Positions 53,156-62,007 are shown, numbered from the stretch's first letter. The stretch: 64,000 bases of DNA from Streptomyces sp. R302 (GCF_012927245.1 NZ_JABBGE010000002.1:496001-560000); one strand, 5' to 3'. Program-made: numbers and translations. Notes: generated from the sequence alone by a model not told the origin.

Positions 53156-54166
53156 GTGGAAATCATCGGCGGAGGACGGCTTGAGGTCCGTCTCACCAGG
53201 GCTGACGTGGGAAAACGTGTCTCCGTTCGGTACGTGACGGACTCTGCCGCACCGGGCGAACGGTTCACCGACGCGATCGGGGTGCTCACATCCTGGGACG
53301 CCGGTGTGCTCACGATCACACGAAAGAGCGGCGATACCGTCCGGATCCCGGAACTCCGCCTGGCCGCGGGCAAGGTGGTCCCCGCGGCACCCGCCCGCCG
53401 GCGCGGCCCCGCCGCCACCTTCCCGGAGCTCTCGCGGGCCGCCGCGCGCGCCTGGCAGCCGGTCGAGAGCGAGCCGCTCGGCGCCTGGACGCTGCGGGCC
53501 GCCGACGGATTCACCCGCCGCGCCAACTCGGTGCTGCCCGAGGGCGATCCCGGGCGGCCCGTCGCCGAGGCCCTGGAGGCCGTACGGGAGTGGTACGCGG
53601 CCCGGAAGCTGCCCGCGTACGTCCAGGCCGCCACCGGCGCCGAGGCCACCCAGGAGCTGCTCTGCGCCGACCTGGAGCGGCTCGGCTGGCGCCGCGAGGT
53701 CACCGCCGAACTCCGGATCGCCTCGCTCGCCCCGCTCGCCGACCGGGAACCGGGACCGGCGGACGTACGGCTCTCGCGGACCCTCGACGAACCGTGGCTG
53801 CGCCGCTACCAGCGGTTCACGGGGGCGAGCCCGGCGGTGCGGCACGTGCTCTCGTCCGGCCCGAGTGTGTGGTTCGCGTCCGTCGCGGGCACGGGTGAGG
53901 TGCCGGCGGCCATCGGCCGCTGCGTCGTGGACGGCCGCTGGGCGGGGTTCATGGCGGTGGAGGTCGACCCTGCGCACCGCCGGCAGGGCCTGGCCACGGC
54001 GGTGATGACCGCGCTCGCCCGGCAGGCGCTCGACGAGGGCGCCTCGGCGGCCTGGCTCCAGGTCGAGGCCGACAACGACGGCGCGCGGACGCTGTACGAG
54101 GGGATGGACTTCGCGGTGCACCACCACTATCACCACTACCGCCACCACCGGCGGGCGGAGGCGTGA
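53156..54166 (+). CDS. GNAT acetyltransferase with His-rich tail
   Basis: A 336-residue protein. The first 90 residues form a small beta-barrel-like domain (VEIIGGGRLEVRLTRADVGK ... GVLTSWDAGVLTITRKSGDT). The GNAT domain follows, with VEVDPAHRRQGLATAVMTAL (acetyl-CoA loop R/QxxGxA) near residue 270 and LYEGMDF at the end. The tail is VHHHYHHYRHHRRAEA, with eight His in 12 residues, a likely metal-binding or basic tag. Substrate unknown. GTG 53156 is the chosen start. Confidence 0.85.
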   Translation: MEIIGGGRLEVRLTRADVGKRVSVRYVTDSAAPGERFTDAIGVLTSWDAGVLTITRKSGDTVRIPELRLAAGKVVPAAPARRRGPAATFPELSRAAARAWQPVESEPLGAWTLRAADGFTRRANSVLPEGDPGRPVAEALEAVREWYAARKLPAYVQAATGAEATQELLCADLERLGWRREVTAELRIASLAPLADREPGPADVRLSRTLDEPWLRRYQRFTGASPAVRHVLSSGPSVWFASVAGTGEVPAAIGRCVVDGRWAGFMAVEVDPAHRRQGLATAVMTALARQALDEGASAAWLQVEADNDGARTLYEGMDFAVHHHYHHYRHHRRAEA

Positions 54167-54173
54167 GCGCGGC

Positions 54174-55031
54174 GTGAGCACGGAGGACCCCCTGAGACGA
54201 CCGTCCGGCCCGCCGCCCGACCGGCGGCGCGAGTTCGCGGAGGAGGCCCGGGCCGAGCGGCCCGACCTCGCCCGGCTCTGCCTGCTGATCTGCGCGGTGG
54301 CCGACCCCACCGTCACCGAGCACGACCTCGTCGAGGCGGACGTCGAACTCGACCGGCTCGCCGGACTCGTCCCGTACCGCACCCGGCACACCGGCGCCTG
54401 GAAGGAGGAACTGGCGGCCCTCCTCGGCGTCCGCGAGGGCTTCGAAGGCGTCCCCGCCGACTACCAGCGCCTGGAGTCCTCACTCCTCCACGAGGTGCTC
54501 CGGCGCCGCCGCGGCCTGCCCATCCTGCTGTCCGTGGTGTGGATGGAGGTCGCCCGGCGCGCCGGCGCCCCCGTGTACGGGCTCGGCCTCCCCGGCCACT
54601 TCGTCGTCGGCTTCGGCGACCCCGCCGACCTCGACCTCGCCGACCCCTTCACGGGCGGCCGCGCCATGACCGCCGAGGACGCCGAACTCCTCGTGGCGAG
54701 CGCGACCGGCGAGGCCCTCGACCGCTCGATGCTCCGCCCGGCCGAACCCGGCGCCATCGTGCTCCGCATCCTCGGCAACATCCGCGCCTGGGCGACCCCG
54801 CGCCCCGAACACTCCGACGTCGCCCTGTGGGCGGTGGACCTGGCCCTGCTGCTCCCCTCCCACCCGGCCCGCCTCCGCTACGAACGCGCCGAACTCCTCG
54901 TCCAGCGCGGCGACTTCCTCACCGGGGCGGCGGAGATGGAGGCGTACGCGCAGATCATGGACGCGGTCGACCCGGAATCGGCCGCCGCGATCCGCCACCG
55001 CGCCCAGGCGGCCAGGGCGCGCCTCAACTAG
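54174..55031 (+). CDS. SirB1/transglutaminase-like and TPR protein
   Basis: A 285-residue protein of the SirB1 family. The transglutaminase-like core spans VWMEVARRAGAPVYGLGLPGHF and LADPFTGGRAMT, with a TPR-like helical end (RLRYERAELLVQRGDFLTGA). The catalytic Cys of transglutaminases is not evident, as in other SirB1 proteins, so an enzymatic role is doubtful. GTG 54174 lies 7 bases after the GNAT stop: one operon. Confidence 0.85.
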   Translation: MSTEDPLRRPSGPPPDRRREFAEEARAERPDLARLCLLICAVADPTVTEHDLVEADVELDRLAGLVPYRTRHTGAWKEELAALLGVREGFEGVPADYQRLESSLLHEVLRRRRGLPILLSVVWMEVARRAGAPVYGLGLPGHFVVGFGDPADLDLADPFTGGRAMTAEDAELLVASATGEALDRSMLRPAEPGAIVLRILGNIRAWATPRPEHSDVALWAVDLALLLPSHPARLRYERAELLVQRGDFLTGAAEMEAYAQIMDAVDPESAAAIRHRAQAARARLN

Positions 55032-55061
55032 GCGCGTGGCGTACGGGGATGTCGACGCGGG

Positions 55062-55877
55062 TCACTCCCCCCTCCCCCCCCGGGCGGGCGCCTCCCGGAT
55101 CATCGCCATGAGGCGGGCGTGGGTCCCGGCGTCGGCGGCGGCCACGAGGCCACGGGCCGGCCCCTCCCCCACGGGGGTGCCGTCGAGGCCGGTGACGACG
55201 CAGCCCGCCGCACGGCAGAGGGCGATGCCGGCGGCGAAGTGGACGCTGTCGGCGAGGTCCCCGCCGTCGGTGACGTACGCGGCCCGCTTCCCGGCCGCCA
55301 CCCAGGCGAGCGCGAGCGAGGTCGACACGACCCGGGGCCGGAAACCGGCGACGAAGTCGGGGTGCGCGAGCAGCCCGACGGCCCGGAAGCCGGGGGCGGA
55401 GGGGAACGGCGGGTCGAGGTTCACGTCGACGAGCCCGGTGGCGGCGGTGGGCACCAGGACGGCGCCGTCGTCGCCCCAGGCGGTCTTCCCGTCGGTACGG
55501 AACACCTCGCCGCCCTCGCCCGCGAACGGATCGGCCACGGCCGCCGCCCCGCCGCGCAGGGCCACATTGACGGCGACGAGCTTGCTCCCGACGGTGTAGT
55601 TGAGCGTCCCGCAGAGCGGATCCACGAGCCACTGGCGCCGAGCGCCGACCGCGCCCCGCGCCCCGCCCTCCTCCCCGAGGACACCGTCCCCGGGCCGGGC
55701 CGCACGCAGCACGTCCAGGATGGCCCGCTCGGCCGCGATGTCGGCGGCGGTGGCGAAGTCCCCCGCCCCCTTGTCGACCCGTTCGAGCTCCCGCCCGTAC
55801 GCGTCCCGTACGACTCCGGCCCCGACCCGCGCGGCGAGGGCGGCGACTTCGACGTCGGAGAGGTCTGTCTCGATCAT
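55062..55877 (-). CDS. Inositol-monophosphatase-like protein with altered metal motif
   Basis: A 271-residue IMPase-fold protein. The GEE motif is present (VLGEEGGAR) but the metal motif DPIDGT reads DPLCGT (WLVDPLCGTLNY): the second Asp is Cys. The C-terminal WDxA-type motif is also altered (DLADSVHFAAGIAL). The typical Asp at DFATAADIAAERAI is kept. Phosphatase activity is therefore uncertain; it may be a modified or inactive paralogue. Convergent with the SirB1-like gene. Confidence 0.85.
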   Translation of the reverse strand: MIETDLSDVEVAALAARVGAGVVRDAYGRELERVDKGAGDFATAADIAAERAILDVLRAARPGDGVLGEEGGARGAVGARRQWLVDPLCGTLNYTVGSKLVAVNVALRGGAAAVADPFAGEGGEVFRTDGKTAWGDDGAVLVPTAATGLVDVNLDPPFPSAPGFRAVGLLAHPDFVAGFRPRVVSTSLALAWVAAGKRAAYVTDGGDLADSVHFAAGIALCRAAGCVVTGLDGTPVGEGPARGLVAAADAGTHARLMAMIREAPARGGRGE

Positions 55878-56442
55878 GGGGCGAGCGTATGCGCGGGGGG
55901 GGCTCTACCGGTGGGCCGGGTGGGATGGGCGCGGGTGCGGCCGGGCCACCGGGGGGTCGGGAATCGGCTGGGGTGGTGGGCGGTGTGCGGGCCGGTGGGT
56001 GGGGGTCCGGGTATCGCTCCCGCTGTGAGTTGTGCGGCACGCCGGTGGGGTGGGGCTCGGTCTGTGGCGTGCGCCGGTGGGCCGTGGCTGTGGGTCCGTG
56101 GTGCGCGGTCGTTGAATGGGGTGCACTGTCCGGGCTTAGCGGGTGACCGTCGTCGTTCTGTTGGGATTCAGGCCCCGCTGGTCACCGTGAGTGGGTTGGC
56201 TGCGCGGAGCGGGGATTCGGGGGCACAGAAGGCGGGCAATTCGGGCATTGCGTGCGCCCTTGGGGTGCCTTGCGTGAGCTGCGGCCGCCCGCCCGCCCGG
56301 GAGGGGTGAAGGCGGTGCGTAGCTCGCGCGGAGCGGGGGCTAGGGGCCGACAATGGCGGTCAATCGGACATTACGGCTGCCCTTGGCTCGCTCCGCGCGA
56401 GTTACGTTCGTTCAGTCCTCCGGGGGCGCGATGGTGGGGGTG
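55878..56442. other. 565-base region: left inverted-repeat arm and degenerate direct repeats
   Basis: No gene. 55910-56170 is the left arm of a long inverted repeat (see its own entry). Right of it, 56200-56405 has a degenerate direct repeat (GCGCGGAGCGGG at 56202 and 56326) and the hairpin GTAGCTCGCGCGGAGCG/CGCTCCGCGCGAGTTAC at 56319-56405. Confidence 0.6.
55910..56170 (-). repeat. Left arm of long inverted repeat flanking MarR-like gene
   Basis: Its reverse complement matches 57015-57250 plus 57380-57412. Shared runs include TGAATCCC at the inner end, GCGCACCACGGACCCA, CACCGGCGCACGCCACA, CCGAGCCCCACCCCACC, GAGCGATACCCGG and CGCACCCGCGCCCATCCCAC. I estimate 75-80% identity by eye. This arm lacks the foldback insertion seen in the right arm. 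Confidence 0.8.
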
Positions 56443-56907
56443 TCAGTCGGGGAGGTTGCCGTCACCGCCCATGTTGGCGACCATGCGGCGCAGGACGTTG
56501 ATCGTGGTTGCGAAGTCGGCCGGGTCGATGCCCTCGTGCACCTGCCGGTGCACGCGCGCGTTGCGCTCCCTCGCCCGGATCCGTCCGGCCTCTCCCTCCT
56601 CGGTCAGCGTCATGCGCCCCTCGTCCTCCGTCAGCCAGCCACGGGTGATCAGGTCGTCGTAGACGCCGTCGAAGTCCGTCCCCCGGTCGTCCCACTTCCG
56701 CAGCCGCTCGGTCAGCGCCGCACGCGTCCACCTCCCCGGTCCCCCGGCAGCGTGGTTGAGCGTCCACCAGTGCGGCTGCGTGAGGTCCTCCACCGCCAAC
56801 TGCTCGCGAAGGGCGCCGACCACCAGCCGGCACGCCATGCCGGTCCACGCGCCAACCGGCTGAGCAGCCAGCTCTTCCTGCGAGTACTCCTTGAGCGTCA
56901 CGCTCAT
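56443..56907 (-). CDS. MarR-like winged-helix protein
   Basis: A 154-residue protein: LKEYSQEELAAQPVGAWTGM, PHWWTLNHAAGGPGRWTRAA, DFDGVYDDLITRGWLTEDE and RMTLTEEGEAGRIRAR read as a winged-helix MarR-type fold (the last being the wing). It is listed as MarR or hypothetical in relatives, from memory. Good start at ATG 56907 (GAGGGGACC upstream). It sits alone between two arms of an inverted repeat in an otherwise gene-poor patch, suggesting transfer. DNA-binding is inferred. Confidence 0.75.
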   Translation of the reverse strand: MSVTLKEYSQEELAAQPVGAWTGMACRLVVGALREQLAVEDLTQPHWWTLNHAAGGPGRWTRAALTERLRKWDDRGTDFDGVYDDLITRGWLTEDEGRMTLTEEGEAGRIRARERNARVHRQVHEGIDPADFATTINVLRRMVANMGGDGNLPD

Positions 56908-57014
56908 GGTCCCCTCCTCGTGATCGTCGGAACGCGATCAACGTAGGACCTCAAGTTCAGTTGAGGTCAAGGAGGTTCCCGGGTCCCCGCCCCCTCGCAA
57001 TGACCAGCCCGGCT

Positions 57015-57412
57015 TGAATCCCGACCGGACGACGGCAGTCAGCCGCTATGCCCGGACCATGCACCCCATGCAACGGCCGCGCACCACGGACCCATCGACA
57101 CGGCCCCACCGGCGCACGCCACATACCGAGCCCCACCCCACCCGCGTACAGACATCAGCGGGCCGGAGCGATACCCGGCCCCCACCCACCAGCCCGCTAT
57201 CCGGACGCGGACGCGCGCCCATTCCCCGCCTCCCCGGTGGCCCCGCCCCCGGCCGCCCTCCGAGAGTGTCCCGGCGGCTTCCGCCGCCGGGGCAAGGGTG
57301 GGCGCAGCCCATCGCGCAGCGACGCCGAAGGCGCCCTTGACGCGGCGGCGGAAGGTGCCACTCTCGGAAAGAGGGCGGCCGCACCCGCGCCCATCCCACC
57401 CGGCCCACCCGA
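57015..57412 (+). repeat. Right arm of long inverted repeat (with insertion)
   Basis: This is the inverted copy of 55910-56170, in two parts (57015-57250 and 57380-57412). It differs from the left arm by scattered changes and by the 122-130 base foldback element inserted at GGCC. Confidence 0.8.
57251..57380 (+). mobile_element. MITE-like foldback element
   Basis: Ends GGCCGCCCTC (57251-57260) and GAGGGCGGCC (57371-57380) are exact inverted copies, extended by CGAGAGTG (57261-57268) and CACTCTCG (57359-57366). Imperfect inverted complementarity (TTCCGCCGCC/GGCGGCGGAA) continues to about 50 bases in. The left inverted-repeat arm has GGCC at this point, the expected empty site. GGCC may be the target duplication. 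No coding capacity. Confidence 0.65.
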
Positions 57413-57471
57413 GAAACGCCCGGCGCGCGCCCTCGTGGGGGTGGGGGCGGGTGGGCGGTCACAATGGGGGC

Positions 57472-57834
57472 ATGTCCTTGACCGCCGATATTCTCGTCGC
57501 CCTGATCGCGCTGCTCCACCTCTACATCCTCGTCATGGAGATGTTCCTGTGGGAGAAGGAGACCGGGCGGAGGTTCTCCGGGTTCGACGCACGGCTCGCC
57601 CGGGAGACCGCCGCCATGGCCGCCAATCAGGGGCTCTACAACGGCTTCATCGCCGCCGGGCTCGTGTGGGGGCTGATCGCGGACGATCCCACCGGGTTCC
57701 GGGTGCAGGTGTTCTTCCTGTCCTGCGTCGTCGTCGCGGGGGTCTACGGGGCCGTCACCGCCAACCGGCGGATCCTCTTCGCTCAGGCGCTGCCCGGGGC
57801 GCTCGCGTTGTCCGCCGTGCTGGTCGCCGGCTGA
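57472..57834 (+). CDS. DUF1304 membrane protein
   Basis: A 120-residue protein with four hydrophobic segments and the DUF1304 signature LLHLYILVMEMFLWEK ... ANQGLYNGFIAAGLVWG. Length is typical. The family is of unknown function in the cytoplasmic membrane. ATG 57472 follows GGGGG. Convergent with the gene at 57910, with a terminator between. Confidence 0.9.
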   Translation: MSLTADILVALIALLHLYILVMEMFLWEKETGRRFSGFDARLARETAAMAANQGLYNGFIAAGLVWGLIADDPTGFRVQVFFLSCVVVAGVYGAVTANRRILFAQALPGALALSAVLVAG

Positions 57835-57845
57835 GAGGGTGCGGA

Positions 57846-57893
57846 CGAGCGAACGGCCCCCGGCCTCGGGTGAGGGCGGGGGCCGTTCGCTCG
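57846..57893. terminator. Bidirectional terminator, 17-bp perfect stem
   Basis: CGAGCGAACGGCCCCCG at 57846-57862 pairs exactly with 57877-57893 across 14 bases. Confidence 0.85.
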
Positions 57894-57909
57894 GGTGTCG
57901 TGCCGGGGG

Positions 57910-60078
57910 TCAGCCGTTGCCCGAGAGGTCGATCGTGGCGGTGCGCTCCGCCTTCGTCCTGCCCCGGAGGGCGTCGCGCATGACGAAGGCGACCTCGTCG
58001 GCGGAGACCTCGTGCTTCGAGCCGTCGCCCTTGGTGACCATGATGCCCTTGAAGGTGCCTTCGAGGAGGCGGGTGATCGCCTTCTTGTCGTAGACCTCCA
58101 CCAGGTGGCCGTCGACGGCCTTCATGGAGAGGATCTGCGGCAGCGAGCGGGCCGGGCCGAAGTCGATGGACTTGCCGCCGGCCTTGATGGTGATCAGGCC
58201 GGACATGGCGGGCTCCGCGAACTCCTTCATCGCCCGGTCCAGTTCGGCCTTGGTGACGGTGGGGTTGCGGACGCTGACCGGGAGTTCGACGACCTTGTTC
58301 ACGCCGGTCTCGACCTGGGCGCGGAAGGCGTCCTTGACCGAGATCATCGAACGCTGGACGTCGAGGCCCTGGCCGGGCTTGCCCTCGACGGCGGTGACCT
58401 TGTTCGGGGCGAAGAGGATCGTCGCCTCGGTCGCCGACGAGGAGGAGCCCGCGAGGTCCCGCAGGGCGACGGCGAGCTTCTCGTCGTCGACCGGGAAGAC
58501 CGGCTTGGCGACGCGCTCGCCGCCGAAGAGGGAGCCGATCACCGAGACGGGGTTGTAGTCGCTGCCCGCGGCGCCCCGGACGGTCTCCTGGCTGTCCAGG
58601 GCGAGGCCGGCCTTGTCGGGGGCGAGCTGGATCTTCTTGCCGCCGACGGTGAGCTGGAGCGGGGTCGCGGCGCGCTTGCCGAGGCTCGCCTCCAGCTTGG
58701 CGACGGCCTCCTCCTTCGTGCCGCCGCCGATGTCGACGCCGAGGACGGTGGTGCCCTTGGGGACGTCGGAGTGGTTCAGGAGGAGCCCGGCGCCGTAGGC
58801 GACGCCCGCGATGCCGACGATGCCGACGGCGGCGAGGACCAGCTTGGAGCGGCCCTTCTTGGCCGGGGCCGCGGCCCGGGACGGGGCGGGGGCGGGCTTG
58901 GGGACGGGCGTGAGGCCCGGCGCGGGCTGCTGCCGCTGGGCGGCCGGGGACGGGGCCCGGTGCCCGTCGGGGCGCGGGTTGGGGTCGGGGCGGCCGTCGG
59001 CCGGGGGGACGACCGGGAGGCCGCTGGTGAGGGTGTCGCCGGAGATCCGGCCGCCGCCCTCCGGCGGACCGGCCTGGCCACGCCGGCCGCCGGGGCCACC
59101 GGGACCGCCCTGGCCGCCCGGGCCGCGCACGGTGCCGAGCTGCTGCGGGGTCAGGATCGCGGTGTCGTCGGACAGGCGCGGTGCGCCGGCGCCGGGGCCG
59201 CCGGCGAGCGGGCCGCCCGCCTTCGGGGCACCCGGGAGGGGGCCGCCGGGGCGGGGGGCGCCGGGGCGCGGGCCGCCGGGGCGCTGCGGCATCGGCGGGC
59301 GGGGGCCCTGGCCGGTGCCGAGGTCGGCGATGCCGGAGGCCGGGCCCGTGGTGGGGCCGGTGGGCTGGCCGTCGTAGCGGGGCGTGCCGTCGGCGGGGGT
59401 GCCGTCGGGCAGGGGGCCGTCGTAGAGGGGGACGCCGGCGGCGGGGGTGCCCTCGTAGCCGGGGAGGGTGCCGGTGTCGTACAGCGGGTTGCTGACGGGG
59501 CGGCTGGAGGGCGTGCTGCCGACCGTGGGCACTCCGGCGGTCGCGGAGCCCGCGAAGCCGGTGCCGGGCGTCTGCGGGCCGCCGGGGGCCTTCGGGGCGG
59601 GTGTCGTGGGGCCGCCCGTGGGGGCGGCGGGGGCCGGGCCCGCGTTCTTGCGGGGGGCGAACCAGTCGCTGGTCTCCTTGGCCTTGGCGGCCTGGGCCTC
59701 GGCGGCGGCCTGCGGCGGCTCGGGCGCGGCCGGCGCGGGGGCCGGCGCGGGCGCGGGCTCGGGGGCCGGGGCGGGTCGCTCCGGCTCGGCCGGGGCGTCG
59801 GTCTCGGCCTCCGCGACGGGCTTGCGGACCACGACGGGCGGGATCGGCCGCGAACCCGGAATGTTGATGCGGATCCGGGTCGTCAGGGTGGTCTCGGTCT
59901 TCGGTTCCTCCGGCGGCGCGGACGCGGCGGAGGTCTCCTCCGGCGCGTCCTGCGTCGGGTGGAGCGACGGGTACTCGCGGGATCCGTAGGGCTGGGTTCC
60001 CGACGGGTAGGCTGCCCCGCCGCGCCCCTGGGCGCCGGAGGACGAACTGTCGGTCTCTCGACCAGTTTCACGACTCAA
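57910..60078 (-). CDS. Membrane-anchored protein with PG_binding_4 (VanW-associated) domains
   Basis: A 722-residue protein. Residues 1-390 are a disordered Pro/Gly/Ala-rich cytoplasmic part (QRPGGPRPGAPRPGGPLPG). One membrane segment lies near residue 405 (LVLAAVGIVGIAGVAYGAGL). Outside are two PG_binding_4-like domains, with LGVDIGGGTKEEAVAKLEAS and QGLDVQRSMISVKDAF. The usual downstream catalytic domain (VanW core or L,D-transpeptidase) is absent; the protein ends after the second domain (TATIDLSGNG). TTG 60078 with GGGAGA upstream is used. Cell-wall binding is inferred. Confidence 0.8.
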   Translation of the reverse strand: MSRETGRETDSSSSGAQGRGGAAYPSGTQPYGSREYPSLHPTQDAPEETSAASAPPEEPKTETTLTTRIRINIPGSRPIPPVVVRKPVAEAETDAPAEPERPAPAPEPAPAPAPAPAAPEPPQAAAEAQAAKAKETSDWFAPRKNAGPAPAAPTGGPTTPAPKAPGGPQTPGTGFAGSATAGVPTVGSTPSSRPVSNPLYDTGTLPGYEGTPAAGVPLYDGPLPDGTPADGTPRYDGQPTGPTTGPASGIADLGTGQGPRPPMPQRPGGPRPGAPRPGGPLPGAPKAGGPLAGGPGAGAPRLSDDTAILTPQQLGTVRGPGGQGGPGGPGGRRGQAGPPEGGGRISGDTLTSGLPVVPPADGRPDPNPRPDGHRAPSPAAQRQQPAPGLTPVPKPAPAPSRAAAPAKKGRSKLVLAAVGIVGIAGVAYGAGLLLNHSDVPKGTTVLGVDIGGGTKEEAVAKLEASLGKRAATPLQLTVGGKKIQLAPDKAGLALDSQETVRGAAGSDYNPVSVIGSLFGGERVAKPVFPVDDEKLAVALRDLAGSSSSATEATILFAPNKVTAVEGKPGQGLDVQRSMISVKDAFRAQVETGVNKVVELPVSVRNPTVTKAELDRAMKEFAEPAMSGLITIKAGGKSIDFGPARSLPQILSMKAVDGHLVEVYDKKAITRLLEGTFKGIMVTKGDGSKHEVSADEVAFVMRDALRGRTKAERTATIDLSGNG

Positions 60079-60229
60079 AGCAGGATCTCCCGGTTGGCTC
60101 CGCCGCCCGCTCTTGCTGATGCTCGTACTTTCCCGGGCGGTTCGGCGGCGCGCACCACCATACTGTCCGGCGCCGCAGGTTATCCGCCCGGTGGGAAGTC
60201 CCGCTGCTCACGGGTGGTTTCCCGAGGGT

Positions 60230-60583
60230 CTACGGGGTGCTCTGCGGCAGCCTGCTGACGGTGGCGCAGATCACAGCGGCGCCCATGCCGCCGAAGAGGA
60301 AGACCAGCTCGCCGAGGCCTCCGCCGAAGAGCCCGTCGCCCTCGGGGCGGCCGAGGCTGAGCACGATGACGGCGAGGAGCCAGCCGCCGCCCGCGGCGGC
60401 GAGGCCGACCTGGTTGCCGGTGGCGCGCAGGCCGCCGTAGAAGAGGGCGGCGGTGGCGAGGAGGGCGAGGAGCAGCCCGAGGGGCAGCCAGGCGGCCTGG
60501 ACGAGGGCGCCGGCGGTGCCGACGAGGGCGCCGAGGACGAGGAGGCCGGCGTATGCGGCGTACCGGGCGGCGGGGGTGGTCAT
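60230..60583 (-). CDS. DUF6113 membrane protein
   Basis: A 117-residue protein with four hydrophobic segments ([38 protein letters not shown] and so on). Overlaps the mshB stop by ATGA and is part of its transcript. Matches the DUF6113 family in my memory; role unknown. Confidence 0.8.
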   Translation of the reverse strand: MTTPAARYAAYAGLLVLGALVGTAGALVQAAWLPLGLLLALLATAALFYGGLRATGNQVGLAAAGGGWLLAVIVLSLGRPEGDGLFGGGLGELVFLFGGMGAAVICATVSRLPQSTP

Positions 60584-61506
60584 CGGCCCGTCTCCTCTCC
60601 GGTGGCGGAGAGGCCCGCGAAGAGGTCGGTCTCGCGTTCGCCGACCGGGGCGCCGGGGGTGCCGCGGACGAGTTCGTAGTACTCGGTGGTGAGGAGGGGC
60701 TGGCCGAGGTCGTTGGAGAGGGCGAACCAGGGGCCGTCGACGGCGATCTGGGTGGCGTGGGCGGCCATGGCGGCGCTCTTGCGGGCCGCGTACGAGCTCG
60801 CGGCGGCGGGGTCGCCGCCGGCGATCTCGGCGGTGATCCGGTCCTCGTCGACGACTCCGGGGACGTCGTCGACGGCGGCGTCCCCGGGGAAGGCGGAGCC
60901 CTCGGCGGCGAGCCGGGCGAAGCCGGCCTCGGCGACGGGGCGGGGCACCCGGTTCCAGTAGATCTTGGCGATGGTGTGGGCGGGGCCGAGGTCGGGGCGG
61001 TACGCGGGGTCGGCGGCGAGGTCGGCGGCGCGCATGGCGACGCGGTGGGCCTGGATGTGGTCGGGGTGGCCGTAGCCGCCGTCGGGGTCGTAGGTGACGA
61101 GGACCTGGGGGCGGGTCTCGCGGACGACCTCGACGAGGTGGGCGGCGGCGGTGTCCACGTCCGTGTTCCAGAAGGCGTTCGCGCGCTCGTTCTGGGGGAC
61201 GCCCATCATGCCGGAGTCGCGGAAGCGGCCCTCGCCGCCGAGGAAGCGGTGGTCGGTGACGCCGAGGACGGCCATGGCGGCGGCGAGTTCGCCGACGCGG
61301 TGGGGGCCGAGGCGGTCCTCGCGGTCGGGGGCCAGGTGGGCGAGCTCGGGCGGGATGACCTCGCCCTCCTCGCCCAGGGTGCAGGTGACCAGGGTGACCA
61401 GGGCGCCTTCGGCCGCGTACCTGGCCATGGTGGCGCCGTTGTTGATCGACTCGTCGTCCGGGTGCGCGTGCACGAGGAGCAGACGACGGGCGGGGAGATC
61501 GGTCAT
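60580..61506 (-). CDS. mshB: Mycothiol deacetylase MshB
   Basis: A 308-residue zinc LmbE-type deacetylase with [11 protein letters not shown] (His/Asp ligands), [25 protein letters not shown] (His ligand) and [14 protein letters not shown]. It deacetylates GlcNAc-Ins in mycothiol synthesis. ATG 61506. In the same direction as the small gene upstream (41 bases apart) and DUF6113 downstream. Confidence 0.95.
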   Translation of the reverse strand: MTDLPARRLLLVHAHPDDESINNGATMARYAAEGALVTLVTCTLGEEGEVIPPELAHLAPDREDRLGPHRVGELAAAMAVLGVTDHRFLGGEGRFRDSGMMGVPQNERANAFWNTDVDTAAAHLVEVVRETRPQVLVTYDPDGGYGHPDHIQAHRVAMRAADLAADPAYRPDLGPAHTIAKIYWNRVPRPVAEAGFARLAAEGSAFPGDAAVDDVPGVVDEDRITAEIAGGDPAAASSYAARKSAAMAAHATQIAVDGPWFALSNDLGQPLLTTEYYELVRGTPGAPVGERETDLFAGLSATGEETGR

Positions 61507-61547
61507 GGCCCCAGCCTACGAGGCGGGGGCGCCGCCGACCGTCCGGG

Positions 61548-61748
61548 TCAGAACTTGAGGCCCGCGATCATGCTCGCCACGTTGGTGGTGAGGGTGGTGA
61601 TGGAGTCGGAGAGGGAGGAGCTGGCGAGGTAGAAGCCCAGGAGCGCACAGACCACCGCGTGACCGGCTTTGAGTCCGGATTTCCGGATCAGCAGGAAGAC
61701 GACGATCGCCAGCAGCACCACCACGGAGATCGAGAGCGAGAGTGCCAC
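61548..61748 (-). CDS. Small membrane protein (66 aa)
   Basis: GTG 61748 with GAGGTGAACC upstream. The protein has two hydrophobic helices (LSISVVVLLAIVVFLLIRKS and HAVVCALLGFYLASSSLSDS) and ends TTNVASMIAGLKF. No family recognised. Its position just before mshB suggests the same transcript. Confidence 0.7.
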   Translation of the reverse strand: MALSLSISVVVLLAIVVFLLIRKSGLKAGHAVVCALLGFYLASSSLSDSITTLTTNVASMIAGLKF

Positions 61749-62007
61749 GGCGGTTCACCTCCACCTTCGGTCGGTTGTTCGAGCGGTTCGTGCGTGCGGT
61801 TGCGTGCGGTTGGTGCGAGTGGTGCGTACGGGTGGTGCCCGTGCTTCGTGCGGCCGGTGCGGGCCTCGGGCATGTGCCCGGGGACCCCACGCGAGTGCAT
61901 ACCCACGAAGGGACACCCACCAAGCGCTACGGATCATAACTATCCGTACCCGCGCATTGATCGGCGTACAGGCGCGCGAGGGGGCGTACAGCGCTACTTT
62001 CGGCCGT

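Larger units (their letters stand above)
56908..57471. other. 564-base region: right inverted-repeat arm and foldback element
   Basis: No gene. 57015-57412 is the right arm of the inverted repeat, interrupted at 57251-57380 by a foldback element. The first 60 bases (56910-56970) include the MarR-like promoter area with AACTTGAGGTCCTACG-like sequence on the minus strand. Confidence 0.55.
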
